64,000 bases of DNA from positions 62,001 through 126,000 of the forward strand of contig JADZDR010000035.1 of assembly GCA_020850945.1 (NCBI GenBank). The letters are read 5' to 3'. The translations under genes were made by a program, and so were the position numbers. The stretch is from Acidimicrobiia bacterium. Its GTDB lineage: Bacteria; Actinomycetota; Acidimicrobiia; UBA2766. Positions 25,369-33,783 of this stretch are shown here, in pieces. Under the pieces are notes generated by a model, which was given only the letters and a program-made list of their open reading frames with translations, was not told the origin of the DNA and ran no database searches. How positions within the stretch are numbered: the first letter of the stretch is position 1; the number at the start of each line of letters is the position of its first letter.

Positions 25369-27960
25369 TCAACCTGCTTCGAGCGAGGTGGCGCCGGTGG
25401 GAATGGCGGCCCAGAGCTCCTGCGTGCCGGCGTCCCAGTACCAGCCGGTGCGCGACGACTCGACAGCCTCGCGGCTCACGGCCGCTGAGAGTGGCCCGAG
25501 GTCCGTGCGCACCTCAGCGGGTGCGGCCGCGAGTGGCATGCGGACGAGGAGGCTCGGTGCGGGGGATCCCGTCCACTCGAACCTGCCCGGCGCGGCCGAG
25601 AGGACGGCGCCGTCCGCGAGACGTATTGACGACGAGGTCTCGTCCACCCACGGCCAGACACGGACGTCGAGACGCCCGCCCGGACCGACGGCGCGGGGAT
25701 CCGCTGCCCCGTCGGTCAGGGTCGTGACGTCGGATGGATATGTGGGCACGATGGCCCCAGGCCGGACGTAGACGGGGATGCGGTCGAGAGGTGCTGGCGC
25801 GGTGATCTCGGAGCCGCCCGCCACGACCTCGCCCGTCCAGTAGTCGATCCACCGGCCGGCGGGAAGCGGCACGTGCCGTGAGGTCGCCGCCGCCGCCAGA
25901 ACCGGCGCAACCCAGAATGCATCCCCGAAGAAGTACGCGTCCGAGACCGTCCACGCGAGATCGCGCTCTGGTTCCTCGAAGAAGAGACCCCGCACGACGG
26001 GGATGCCTGACTCGGCCGCGAGCCGTGCCATCGCCCGCACGTACGGTACGAGCTGCTCGTGCAGGCGGGCATAATGGCGCACGACCTCGAGGGTCTCGGC
26101 GTCGTACACCTCCGCATCCCACGGTTCGACCGTCGCGATCGAGTGCAGATGGAAGACCGGCGAGAAGGCTCCGAGCTGTGCCCAGCGCACGAGTGTGGGT
26201 TTCGTCGGCGGATACCCCGTCACGAGATCCTCGAGATCGACATCCGGATTCGCGGCGAGGCGCCTCAGGATGTCGAGCAAGGTCGGTGGGCGCCCGAAGT
26301 AGCCGCCGACGTCGTGCGCCCAGTTGCTGAAGCCGGCCGCACCCGCGGTGATCCCGTTCGTCACCACCTCCCGCATGCCGTAGGACGTCGACCACTGGTC
26401 GCCCGGCCACGTGATCCCCTGCGCCTGCGCCCCGTGCGTCGCCGACCGCCCCATCACGACCGTCTCGGCCCGCCCCGCCGCCGCGAGGGCGTCGAGCATC
26501 GTCTCCCGGTACTGCCGGATCAGACCCCAGGCCGCACCCGCTCCCGTGCGTCCGTCCGAGAACCGGGCGCTGTCCGACAGGTAGTAGCCCTCCTCACCGT
26601 CGAGGACGAGACCGTCGAGGCCGAGCGCGATCGTGGGCACGGCGAGATCACGCCAGAACTCGCGGGCCTCGGCCTTCGAGAAATCGACGAAGGAGCCGCG
26701 TCCCATCCACCAGTCGAAGAGGTAGGGGGAACCGCTCGGTCGCTCGACGAGCAGATCTCGGGCCGCCATCTCGGCGTAGGGCGCGGCAGGCCCACTCGCC
26801 CACAGCTCGGACTGGGGCCCCTCCGCCCTGTCGCCGTCGGTCGAGTCGACGTTCATCCAGCCCGTGATCCATGTAACCGGGTGTGCTCCCGTCGCACTGA
26901 GGCCGGCGAGCATCCCTGGGAAGTCCTCCCACTGCTCCGGATTCGGCTCCCACGTGTTGTACGTCGTCTCCCACGGCGAGTCGATGCGCACGACGTCGAC
27001 GGGGAAGCCGACGCCACGGGCACTGTCGATGTCGTCCTCGAGCTCCGCCTGGTTCGCGTAACGGTTCCTGCTCTTCCAGACACCGTACGCCCATTCCGGC
27101 AGGACCTGGGGGCGTCCCACGTCGGCGGTGTAGTCCTCGACGACGCTCGCCGGGTCGCCCGCGTAGACGTCGAACTCGAGGGGGACGGCCGCGGCCCGGA
27201 CCGCGAACGAGACGGCGTCCGAGCCGCCGGCGGCGAGGTCGAAGCGGGTGGCGGCCCCGTCGGTCCAGACCGCGACGCCGTATCCGTGGTCGGAGAGGAA
27301 GAACGGGACCGCGTGGTAGTCCGGGAGCGGTACGGCGGGCAGCTCAGGTCCACCGTATGTGCGGTCTGCCCCCAGCATGTAGGAACGGCCGCGCTGGTCG
27401 ACGCGTGTCCCGATCTTGTTCGCGCCCACGAAGTGCTCTCCGGGCCGGGCGTCGAAAGCGGCGCGAAGTCGATGGTCCCGGGTCGAGTTGCCCGACAGCT
27501 CGAGGCGCACCCGCATCCGGCGGGGACCGGCACTGCTCAGGGTGACGATCGCGGTCCTGCCCGGCTCGGTGGAGTCGGCGACGAGCCTGAGGCCGCCGGG
27601 TACGTCGGCCACCTCGAGTACCCGAGTGGGGCGGAAGGTGAAGAGGTCGAGGTCGAGGTACACGGGTGTCTCGAACGTGTCCAACAGCCCCGACAGGAAC
27701 AGGCCGCGGCTCCACGAGAGACCCGCCCAGCGGGGAGTCCCCGTTCCCTTCTCCTCGAGGAGGACGTTGCCACTCCCGTCGAGGATCCGAAGCCGCAGCG
27801 GATCCGTGTCGATCTCGGCCCGGATTCCGTCACCGTCGACGACGAGCGCTGCGTCGGCAACGGCACTCGAAGGCGTGAGGAGGCCCGCCAAGAGGGATGC
27901 GAGCGCGACGCCCAGGACAACGAGGCGGAACCGTCCACATCGGTCCCTGCGTGCAGCCAT
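25369..27960 (-). CDS. Secreted GH31 alpha-glycosidase
   Basis: 863 residues from the ATG with GGGAGGG upstream. Signal peptide of ~36 residues (M-A-A-R-R-D-R, then a Leu/Val/Ala-rich core ending A-V-A-D-A). An N-terminal beta-sandwich leads into the GH31 barrel. The predicted nucleophile is D454 (L-V-L-D-G-E-E) and the acid/base D521 (W-P-G-D-Q-W-S-T). The usual A-H-D-V-G-G-Y-F follows. A C-terminal beta domain of ~200 residues completes the fold. Family members include alpha-glucosidases and alpha-xylosidases; specificity is not readable here. The palindrome copy at 25303 follows its 3' end. Confidence 0.9.
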   Translation of the reverse strand: MAARRDRCGRFRLVVLGVALASLLAGLLTPSSAVADAALVVDGDGIRAEIDTDPLRLRILDGSGNVLLEEKGTGTPRWAGLSWSRGLFLSGLLDTFETPVYLDLDLFTFRPTRVLEVADVPGGLRLVADSTEPGRTAIVTLSSAGPRRMRVRLELSGNSTRDHRLRAAFDARPGEHFVGANKIGTRVDQRGRSYMLGADRTYGGPELPAVPLPDYHAVPFFLSDHGYGVAVWTDGAATRFDLAAGGSDAVSFAVRAAAVPLEFDVYAGDPASVVEDYTADVGRPQVLPEWAYGVWKSRNRYANQAELEDDIDSARGVGFPVDVVRIDSPWETTYNTWEPNPEQWEDFPGMLAGLSATGAHPVTWITGWMNVDSTDGDRAEGPQSELWASGPAAPYAEMAARDLLVERPSGSPYLFDWWMGRGSFVDFSKAEAREFWRDLAVPTIALGLDGLVLDGEEGYYLSDSARFSDGRTGAGAAWGLIRQYRETMLDALAAAGRAETVVMGRSATHGAQAQGITWPGDQWSTSYGMREVVTNGITAGAAGFSNWAHDVGGYFGRPPTLLDILRRLAANPDVDLEDLVTGYPPTKPTLVRWAQLGAFSPVFHLHSIATVEPWDAEVYDAETLEVVRHYARLHEQLVPYVRAMARLAAESGIPVVRGLFFEEPERDLAWTVSDAYFFGDAFWVAPVLAAAATSRHVPLPAGRWIDYWTGEVVAGGSEITAPAPLDRIPVYVRPGAIVPTYPSDVTTLTDGAADPRAVGPGGRLDVRVWPWVDETSSSIRLADGAVLSAAPGRFEWTGSPAPSLLVRMPLAAAPAEVRTDLGPLSAAVSREAVESSRTGWYWDAGTQELWAAIPTGATSLEAG

Positions 27961-27994
27961 TCCCAAAGGCCCTCCCGAGTCCCCACGATTGTGC

Positions 27995-30535
27995 TCACAG
28001 ACGGAGGATCTCGTCCAGACCGACGACGGCCCTGCCTTCTTCCCGCGAGCGGGCGAGGTCGACGCTCGCCATGACGCGCCACTCCGCGTCTCCGTCCGGG
28101 TCGAGGAGGATCTGGGTCGCCCTCCACACGGGTCCCGACGCGTCGATCTCGAGCCATGCCGACGCCCGGGCGTCGGCATCGGTGCGGATCTCGGCGTACT
28201 CCTCCCAGTACGGCGCCATGGCAGCGGCGATGTCGTCGGGTTCGCAGGGACCGGTCTCGCCGCGCACCTCGGCGAAGGTGGAGTAGTCGCGGCGGGCGAG
28301 TGCCTGCACCCATCGGAAGAGCTCGTTTCGCACCATCGTGTGGAATGCCCGCACGTTCCGCGTGACGTCGAAGGGAAGATCTCCCTCCGGTCCGGCTTCA
28401 GGTGCGGGTGCGAGGGCATGGCCGGGCTCCGCCGCGTCACGCAGCCGTTCCCACTCGTCGAGGAGGCTCGAGTCGACCTGGCGCACGACGGCACCGAGCC
28501 ATTCAGTGAGGTCGTAGAGGTCGTCGGTCTTCACGTCCTCGGGGACGTTCTGCACGAGGCCCTTGTAAACGTCCGTGAGGTACCGCAGAAGGGTCCCCTC
28601 GTGCCGTTTGAGCCCGTAGTCCTTCACATACCCGGTGAAACCGAGACCGCGCTCGTACATCTCCCTCGCGACGGACTTGGGTCGCACGTTGTCGGACCCT
28701 GCCCAGGGATGCGTGACACGGAACGCGTCGAAGCTCTCGTAGAGGAACTCCCCGAGGGGCTTGGGCCACTCGACCGCCTCCAGAGCCTCCATGCGCTCCT
28801 CGTACGCGACCCCCTCCGCCTTGAGACGGGCGAGCTCGATCGTCTTCGCCCGGTCGAGTTGCGCGAACAGCACGGCACGCGGGTTCTCCTGCACGGCTTC
28901 GACCGCGCTGAGGACATCAAGAGGCCACGAAGGGGATGCGGGGTCGAGCTCGGCGAGGGCGTCGAGGAGGAAGGGGGACAACGGCTGGTTCAGCGCGAAG
29001 TCGGCCTGCAGGTCGAGATGGACCCGTACGTAGCGGCCCTCGGGATCGGGCTCGGCCAAGCGTTCGATCACGTCTGCGGCGAGGAGTGAGCGGTAGATCT
29101 GGATCGCCCGCCGGATGTGCCTGCGCTGCCGTGCGCGGGGCTCGTGGTTGTCGAGGAGGAGCTGCTTGATCGCGGCGCAGCCGTCACCGGGGCGGTCGAG
29201 CATGTCGAGCAGCATCGCATGCGTCACGTGGAAGCTCGATTCGAGCGTCTCGGGCCGGCCCCGGGACAGCCGTGCGAGGGTGTCGGCGTTCCATGGGACG
29301 AAGCCACGTTCGGGGGCACGTTTGCGCACGAGCTTGCGCTGCTTCTTCTTGTCCGCACCAGCCTTCTCGAGTGCCCGCTTGTTCTCGATCACGTGTGAGG
29401 GCGCGAGCACCCACACGCTGCCCTCGTCGTCGAAACCCTTGCGGCCTGCCCTCCCTGCGATCTGCTGGAACTCCCGTACGGAGAGGATGCGTGTGGTGGA
29501 TCCGTCGAACTTGCAGAGCTGCGTGAAGAGGACGGTGCGGATGGGGACGTTCACGCCGACCCCCAACGTGTCGGTGCCACAGACGACCGCGAGCAAGCCG
29601 TCCTGGGCGAGGCGCTCCACGAGGAGGCGGTACTTCGGCAACATGCCGGCGTGGTGGACACCGATTCCGTGTGACAGGTAGCGCTTCAGGTCGGCGCCGA
29701 ACTGCGTGTCGAACCGGAAACCGCGCAGGGCCGAGGCGAGCGCCGCCTTGCGGTCCGCGTCGACGAGCGCTGCCGACGTGAGGGCCTGCGCCTGGTCGGC
29801 CGCGGCTGCCTGTGTGAAGTGGACGATGTAGACGGGTGCGCGTCCCGACTCGAGGAGGTCTTCGATCGTCTCGTGCACGGGGGTCTCGCGGTACTCGAAG
29901 TCGAGGGGTACGGGACGTTCCCCGGAACGCACCACGGTCGTGCGCCGCTCTGTGCGCCGCGAGAGCTCCTCTTCGAAGAACGCGACGTCGCCGAGTGTGG
30001 CGGACATGAGGAGGAACGTCGTCTCGGGCAGGGAGAGGAGCGGCACCTGCCATGCCCAGCCCCGGTCCGGGTCGGAGTAGAAGTGGAACTCGTCGAAGCA
30101 CACGTGGTCGACGTCGGCGGCGGCTCCGTGACGCAGGGCCAGGTTCGCCACGATCTCGGTCGTGCAGCAGATCACGGGCGCATCCGCGTTGATCGCCGCG
30201 TCACCGGTGAGCATTCCGACCGTGTCGGAACCGAGGGTGCGGCAGAGGTCGAAGAACTTCTCGGACACGAGGGCCTTCACAGGCGCGGTGTACCAGCTCC
30301 GCTCGTGCCGGGCGAGCGCTCTGAAGTGCTGGGCGAGGGCGATCAGCGACTTGCCCGACCCCGTGGGCGTGTTGACGATCACATTGTCGCCTTCGAAGAG
30401 GGCGAGGATCGCCTCCTCCTGGGCCGCGTAGAGCTCGATGCCGACGGAGTCCACGTATGCGAGGAAGGCGTCGAGCAGGGACGCGGCATCCGCCGTGACG
30501 GGAAGGTGCGAGAGCAGTGGGCCGGGCGGTGGCAT
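27995..30535 (-). CDS. Ski2-like DEAD/DEAH helicase with C-terminal DUF3516
   Basis: 846 residues. Walker A T-P-T-G-S-G-K-S (56-63), D148-E-F-H as motif II, S-A-T-L as motif III, and Q-I-A-G-R-A-G-R-K-G as motif VI place it in the Ski2/Mtr4-like RNA/DNA helicases. The C-terminal ~400 residues (R-Y-V-R-V-H-L-D-L-Q-A-D-F-A-L-N onwards) match the actinobacterial DUF3516 arrangement. A role in RNA turnover or repair is plausible but unproven. The start chosen follows a TATCCT -10 box by 6 nt; upstream in-frame sequence is Arg-rich and unlikely to be coding. Confidence 0.9.
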   Translation of the reverse strand: MPPPGPLLSHLPVTADAASLLDAFLAYVDSVGIELYAAQEEAILALFEGDNVIVNTPTGSGKSLIALAQHFRALARHERSWYTAPVKALVSEKFFDLCRTLGSDTVGMLTGDAAINADAPVICCTTEIVANLALRHGAAADVDHVCFDEFHFYSDPDRGWAWQVPLLSLPETTFLLMSATLGDVAFFEEELSRRTERRTTVVRSGERPVPLDFEYRETPVHETIEDLLESGRAPVYIVHFTQAAAADQAQALTSAALVDADRKAALASALRGFRFDTQFGADLKRYLSHGIGVHHAGMLPKYRLLVERLAQDGLLAVVCGTDTLGVGVNVPIRTVLFTQLCKFDGSTTRILSVREFQQIAGRAGRKGFDDEGSVWVLAPSHVIENKRALEKAGADKKKQRKLVRKRAPERGFVPWNADTLARLSRGRPETLESSFHVTHAMLLDMLDRPGDGCAAIKQLLLDNHEPRARQRRHIRRAIQIYRSLLAADVIERLAEPDPEGRYVRVHLDLQADFALNQPLSPFLLDALAELDPASPSWPLDVLSAVEAVQENPRAVLFAQLDRAKTIELARLKAEGVAYEERMEALEAVEWPKPLGEFLYESFDAFRVTHPWAGSDNVRPKSVAREMYERGLGFTGYVKDYGLKRHEGTLLRYLTDVYKGLVQNVPEDVKTDDLYDLTEWLGAVVRQVDSSLLDEWERLRDAAEPGHALAPAPEAGPEGDLPFDVTRNVRAFHTMVRNELFRWVQALARRDYSTFAEVRGETGPCEPDDIAAAMAPYWEEYAEIRTDADARASAWLEIDASGPVWRATQILLDPDGDAEWRVMASVDLARSREEGRAVVGLDEILRL

Positions 30536-30541
30536 CCGCCC

Positions 30542-30547
30542 AGGATA
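30542..30547 (-). promoter_or_regulatory. -10 box of a leaderless gene
   Basis: TATCCT on the minus strand, 6 nt (GGGCGG) before the ATG of the helicase gene. Confidence 0.55.
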
Positions 30548-30591
30548 TGGGGTCGGGGAGTGGTCGAGGCGGGGCCGGTCGGAGGTGACGG

Positions 30592-30885
30592 TCAGCCCAC
30601 GTCGAGCGCGTCCCAGCCGGGGTCGCGAACGAGCTCGGGGAAGCTGCGGCACTCGATGAGGTCGAGGAGGACGCTCAACACGGTGAAGCGCATCGGCGGC
30701 GCGAGGTCGTCGACGAGTTCGAGGGAGAGAGTGAAGGCACCGAGCTCACCGTCGAGCCAGAGGTCGTGCAGGTCGAGCGCGACCTCCACGCACACGTCGT
30801 ACTCGTTCGCGGCGAGGGTGAGGGCAGATGGTGCCTGCGCGGCCTGCGGCCCCGATCCCACTTCTTCGACTGGTGTTGTTGACAC
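30592..30885 (-). CDS. Small hypothetical acidic protein
   Basis: About 97 residues from GTG 30885, which has GGGAG 9 nt upstream; GTG 30906 is an alternative. Acidic, with alternating strands (Y-D-V-C-V-E-V-A-L-D-L-H-D-L-W-L-D-G and A-F-T-L-S-L-E-L-V-D-D-L-A) and a C-terminal helix. No TM, signal or family recognised. It lies between the helicase and the DAC-like gene on the same strand. Confidence 0.55.
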   Translation of the reverse strand: MSTTPVEEVGSGPQAAQAPSALTLAANEYDVCVEVALDLHDLWLDGELGAFTLSLELVDDLAPPMRFTVLSVLLDLIECRSFPELVRDPGWDALDVG

Positions 30886-31048
30886 CGCTCCGTCTCCCGT
30901 TCCCACGGATCGAACCGGCCCGGCATGTACCGGGTTGGGGAAGGGACGAGGGCCTTGATGGAAGATGCGAACGTCGTCCTCGGCGCGACAAACACTGTCA
31001 CGGCACCCGATCCGTGTAAAGGACCGTCGCCGACTCGGCGCAAGCGAC

Positions 31049-32245
31049 TCAGACGCGAGCGTCGAGGGACTTCATGACACCGCGGAGATGGAAGCCCTCC
31101 TCGGGTGCGGTGATGCTGCTGCTGCAGACGGGACAGACGACTGAGCGGGGCTGGTCCACCCGGCCTGTCGCGAGGTGACCGAAGAGGACCTTGCCGCAGA
31201 ACGGGCAGACGAGGGTCTTCTGGGACGGGCCGATCAGGGTGACTGTCCCGTCCGGTTCGGGATGGGCGAGTGGACACGGGTCGGCATGCATCTCGGCGAC
31301 CTCGGCCCCGTCCGAGAAGACGGACACGGGGCCGTCTGCCGACACGACGAAGACCACGGCCCGCTTCTCGTCGAAGGAGAAACGGCGGGCGGAGGTGTGG
31401 CGAGTCCCCCGCAGCGGCGACACGATGCCCTCGGCCAGTTCACTCGGTACGAGCCGCACCCCGAGGAGGCGGAGGTCTCCGTCCGGCGCGAGGACGGCGG
31501 CCCCGTCCATCTGGGCGAGTGCACTGCGAAGCGCAGAGTGGGTGCGCCTGTCCGAGATCGGGAGCAGGGGTGGTGACACGGCCTGGGCGAGGTCCATGCG
31601 CGGCGGTCGCGCACCCGGATCCTCGAGGTACCACACGAGGGTGGCGCCCACGCGGCCTGCGCTCAGGTAGTCGACACAGAAGTCGAGGATCGCCCGGACC
31701 ACCTCCGGGTCGGCCTGGGGGGCGGCGAGGCGCACGGGTACCACGTAGTTCCAGCCGTGCGGGGTCTCGTTCCAGCGCACCGTGTCCCATTCGATCACGG
31801 CCTCGGCCGTGAACACACGCACGTTCCCGCTCCTGTGGCGCTGCACTATGAAGCCGCCCGCGCGGCGCTGCAACTCCACGAGGCTCGCCGTGTGCTCGAC
31901 GGAGCGTTCGAACGTCGCGAGCGCGGTGAGCCCGGCCGGGCAGCGCAGCGTGAAAGCGGCACGTCCGTCGGCGAAGCGGCGGGTCACGTCCGGGTGTGTT
32001 CCCGCCAACTCCTGGAGTCGCACGGCCGAGACGGTCCTGCTCCACCCCTCCACGTCGCCGTCGGGAAGGACTATGGATCCGTACGTGGGCACGCGTCCCT
32101 CGTGCACGGGTGGGCGGCGCGCGTAGAGGATCTCCTCGAGGAGAGGGTGACCGTCGAGGTCGAGGGGAAGCGGCACCTCCTCGTCGAGGAGCTCCTCGCG
32201 CAGACGTTCGAGGTGGCGGGCTTCTCTGTCGGAGCGGGATTCCAC
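31049..32245 (-). CDS. Diadenylate-cyclase-like (DisA_N/DAC) protein with C-terminal zinc ribbon
   Basis: 398 residues. The N-terminal ~175 are an uncharacterised, possibly sensory domain. Residues ~180-315 follow the DAC fold: an E-V-V-R-A-I-L-D-F helix, then G-A-T-L-V-W-Y, then D247-G-A, then G280-T-R-H-T, then F-V-V-S-A-D-G-P-V-S-V-F-S-D-G. D-G-A and R-H-R are the catalytic motifs of c-di-AMP synthases; here the third residue of R-H-R is Thr. A zinc ribbon follows (C347-P-F-C350 and C371-P-V-C374). It may make c-di-AMP, or be a degenerate sensor of it. The GTG start has no Shine-Dalgarno; a TAGGCT box (32255-32260) ends 9 nt upstream. Confidence 0.8.
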   Translation of the reverse strand: MESRSDREARHLERLREELLDEEVPLPLDLDGHPLLEEILYARRPPVHEGRVPTYGSIVLPDGDVEGWSRTVSAVRLQELAGTHPDVTRRFADGRAAFTLRCPAGLTALATFERSVEHTASLVELQRRAGGFIVQRHRSGNVRVFTAEAVIEWDTVRWNETPHGWNYVVPVRLAAPQADPEVVRAILDFCVDYLSAGRVGATLVWYLEDPGARPPRMDLAQAVSPPLLPISDRRTHSALRSALAQMDGAAVLAPDGDLRLLGVRLVPSELAEGIVSPLRGTRHTSARRFSFDEKRAVVFVVSADGPVSVFSDGAEVAEMHADPCPLAHPEPDGTVTLIGPSQKTLVCPFCGKVLFGHLATGRVDQPRSVVCPVCSSSITAPEEGFHLRGVMKSLDARV

Positions 32246-32271
32246 GGTGTCAGCAGCCTACGCGCAGGTGG

Positions 32272-32724
32272 TCAGGGGCCGTCCGCGCCGACGAGGGCGC
32301 GGTGGTCGACCATGATGCAGCGGTCCTGGACGACGTCGATCCCGGCGTGTGTCAGGGCGGTGGCCACGTCGTCGTCGCGCAGGCCCTCCTGCAGCCACAC
32401 GACACGGGGTGGTGGGCGCAAGGCGAGGAGCTCAGGCAGATGGGCGGGGATCGCGTCGTTGCGCCGGAAGACGACCACGGCGTCCACGGGCTCGGCGATG
32501 TCGGCGAGGTGCCCGCGGACTCTCTCGCCGAACAGGATCTCCCCCTCGAAGCGCGGGTTCACGGGCACCACCCTGCACCCGGCGGAAGCCATGTAGGCGG
32601 GCACGTAGTGGGCGGGGCGCACACGGTCGGGGTGTGCGCCGAGCACGGCGAGGCTGGCCAGGCCTGCCAGGGTCTGGCGCAGCTCAACGCTGGTCGCAAG
32701 TTCCCGGCCGGGTGTCTGTGTCAT
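32272..32724 (-). CDS. CoA-binding domain protein (YccU-like)
   Basis: 150 residues forming a single Rossmann domain. Strand 1 is S-L-A-V-L-G-A-H-P-D-R, followed by Y-M-A-S-A-G-C-R-V-V-P-V-N-P-R-F-E-G-E-I-L-F-G-E and V-V-W-L-Q-E-G-L-R-D-D-D. This is the CoA_binding_2 pattern seen in YccU and in the N-terminal domain of succinyl-CoA synthetase alpha. Function of the stand-alone proteins is poorly known. Ends 26 bp upstream of the DAC-like gene's start region and is divergent from the DapA-like gene. Confidence 0.85.
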   Translation of the reverse strand: MTQTPGRELATSVELRQTLAGLASLAVLGAHPDRVRPAHYVPAYMASAGCRVVPVNPRFEGEILFGERVRGHLADIAEPVDAVVVFRRNDAIPAHLPELLALRPPPRVVWLQEGLRDDDVATALTHAGIDVVQDRCIMVDHRALVGADGP

Positions 32725-32753
32725 TGCCTCGGGTTCCGCTGCCTCCTCCTGCA

Positions 32754-32763
32754 ACCGTAGCCT
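32754..32763. promoter_or_regulatory. Overlapping divergent -10 boxes
   Basis: TAGCCT (32758-32763, plus strand) ends 6 nt before GTG 32770. TACGGT (32754-32759, minus strand) points to the CoA-binding gene. The two hexamers share the central TA, so only one polymerase could occupy the site at a time. Confidence 0.5.
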
Positions 32764-32769
32764 CTCGCT

Positions 32770-33783
32770 GTGCAACCCGAGATCCCCGAGATCCACGTGC
32801 GCCCACTTGCTCCGCTGCGTCCCCGGCGTCGAATCACCGGCATCGTGGCTGTGCTCCTCCCCCATACGGGCAGGGGGGAGATCGACTGGGAGGGGTTCCG
32901 CGGGATCCTCGCCCGTACCTCGGGCGCGGGCCTCGTCCCGGCGGTGAACATGGACACCGGATTCGGGCGTCACATCCGCGAGGAGGATCGCCTCGAAGTC
33001 CTGCGCACCGCGGCCACGTGCTCGGTACCCGACCCTTCCCGCCCGGACCGGTTCGTGGCGGGGGTGCACGTCCTCGACACGCCGGGCGACGGTTTCGACT
33101 TCGACGCCTACGCGTCTGCCCTCGAAACGGTCACGGCGTTCGGGGGTACTCCGATCGTCTTCCCGTCGTGGGGACTGAGCGGCTTGAGGGGCGATGCGCT
33201 CGTCGCCGCGCACAGGTCCTTCGGGGAGACCGTGGACCGCTTCCTCGGCTTCGAGCTCGGCCCGGCGTTCCTGTCGGAGGGACGGATCTGGTCGTTGCAG
33301 GAGTTCGAGGGGGTCATGCAGATCGAGGCATGTGCGGGGGTGAAGCACTCGTCGCTCCACCGCGAACCCGAGTGGGAGCGGCTCGGGCGCCGGGACGCGA
33401 TCCGGCCCGAGTTCATGGTCCTCAGCGGCAACGATCGTGCGATCGACATGGTGACATACGGAAGTGACTGGCTGCTCGGGCTCGGCACGTTCGCACCTGA
33501 CGCCTTCGCCGTACGCGACCGCCTCTGGGAGTACGGCGATCAGCGCTTCTGGGCGCTCAACGACCTCCTCCAGTACCTGGGGAGCTTCGCGTTCCGCGAG
33601 CCGGTACCGGCTTACCGTCACGACGCCGCCCGCTTCCTCAGACTGCGCGGCTGGATCGGGGATGCCGGAGTCCCCGCCGGGGCGGAGCTGAGACCGGACT
33701 CCGACGAGCCGGTCCTGCGTGAGATCCTCGGGCGCCTCGAGTCCGTCCTCACCCGGCTCGACGGCGAGGACGGGGATCGGTGA
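32770..33783 (+). CDS. Dihydrodipicolinate synthase/N-acetylneuraminate lyase family aldolase
   Basis: 337 residues, DapA-like TIM barrel. G-I-V-A-V-L-L-P-H-T opens strand 1, and the Schiff-base Lys is in A-C-A-G-V-K-H-S-S-L. The Tyr motif of true DHDPS is not obvious and spacing differs, so a lysine-biosynthetic role is unlikely. A catabolic 2-keto acid aldolase/dehydratase is more probable. Predicted leaderless GTG start. Its stop overlaps the next gene by GTGA, coupling it to an old-yellow-enzyme gene. Confidence 0.8.
   Translation: MQPEIPEIHVRPLAPLRPRRRITGIVAVLLPHTGRGEIDWEGFRGILARTSGAGLVPAVNMDTGFGRHIREEDRLEVLRTAATCSVPDPSRPDRFVAGVHVLDTPGDGFDFDAYASALETVTAFGGTPIVFPSWGLSGLRGDALVAAHRSFGETVDRFLGFELGPAFLSEGRIWSLQEFEGVMQIEACAGVKHSSLHREPEWERLGRRDAIRPEFMVLSGNDRAIDMVTYGSDWLLGLGTFAPDAFAVRDRLWEYGDQRFWALNDLLQYLGSFAFREPVPAYRHDAARFLRLRGWIGDAGVPAGAELRPDSDEPVLREILGRLESVLTRLDGEDGDR

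Noticed and set aside
26059-28074. 671-codon plus-strand frame opposite GH31
   Set aside because: Antisense to GH31 with signal peptide and active-site residues; translation is charged low-complexity sequence.
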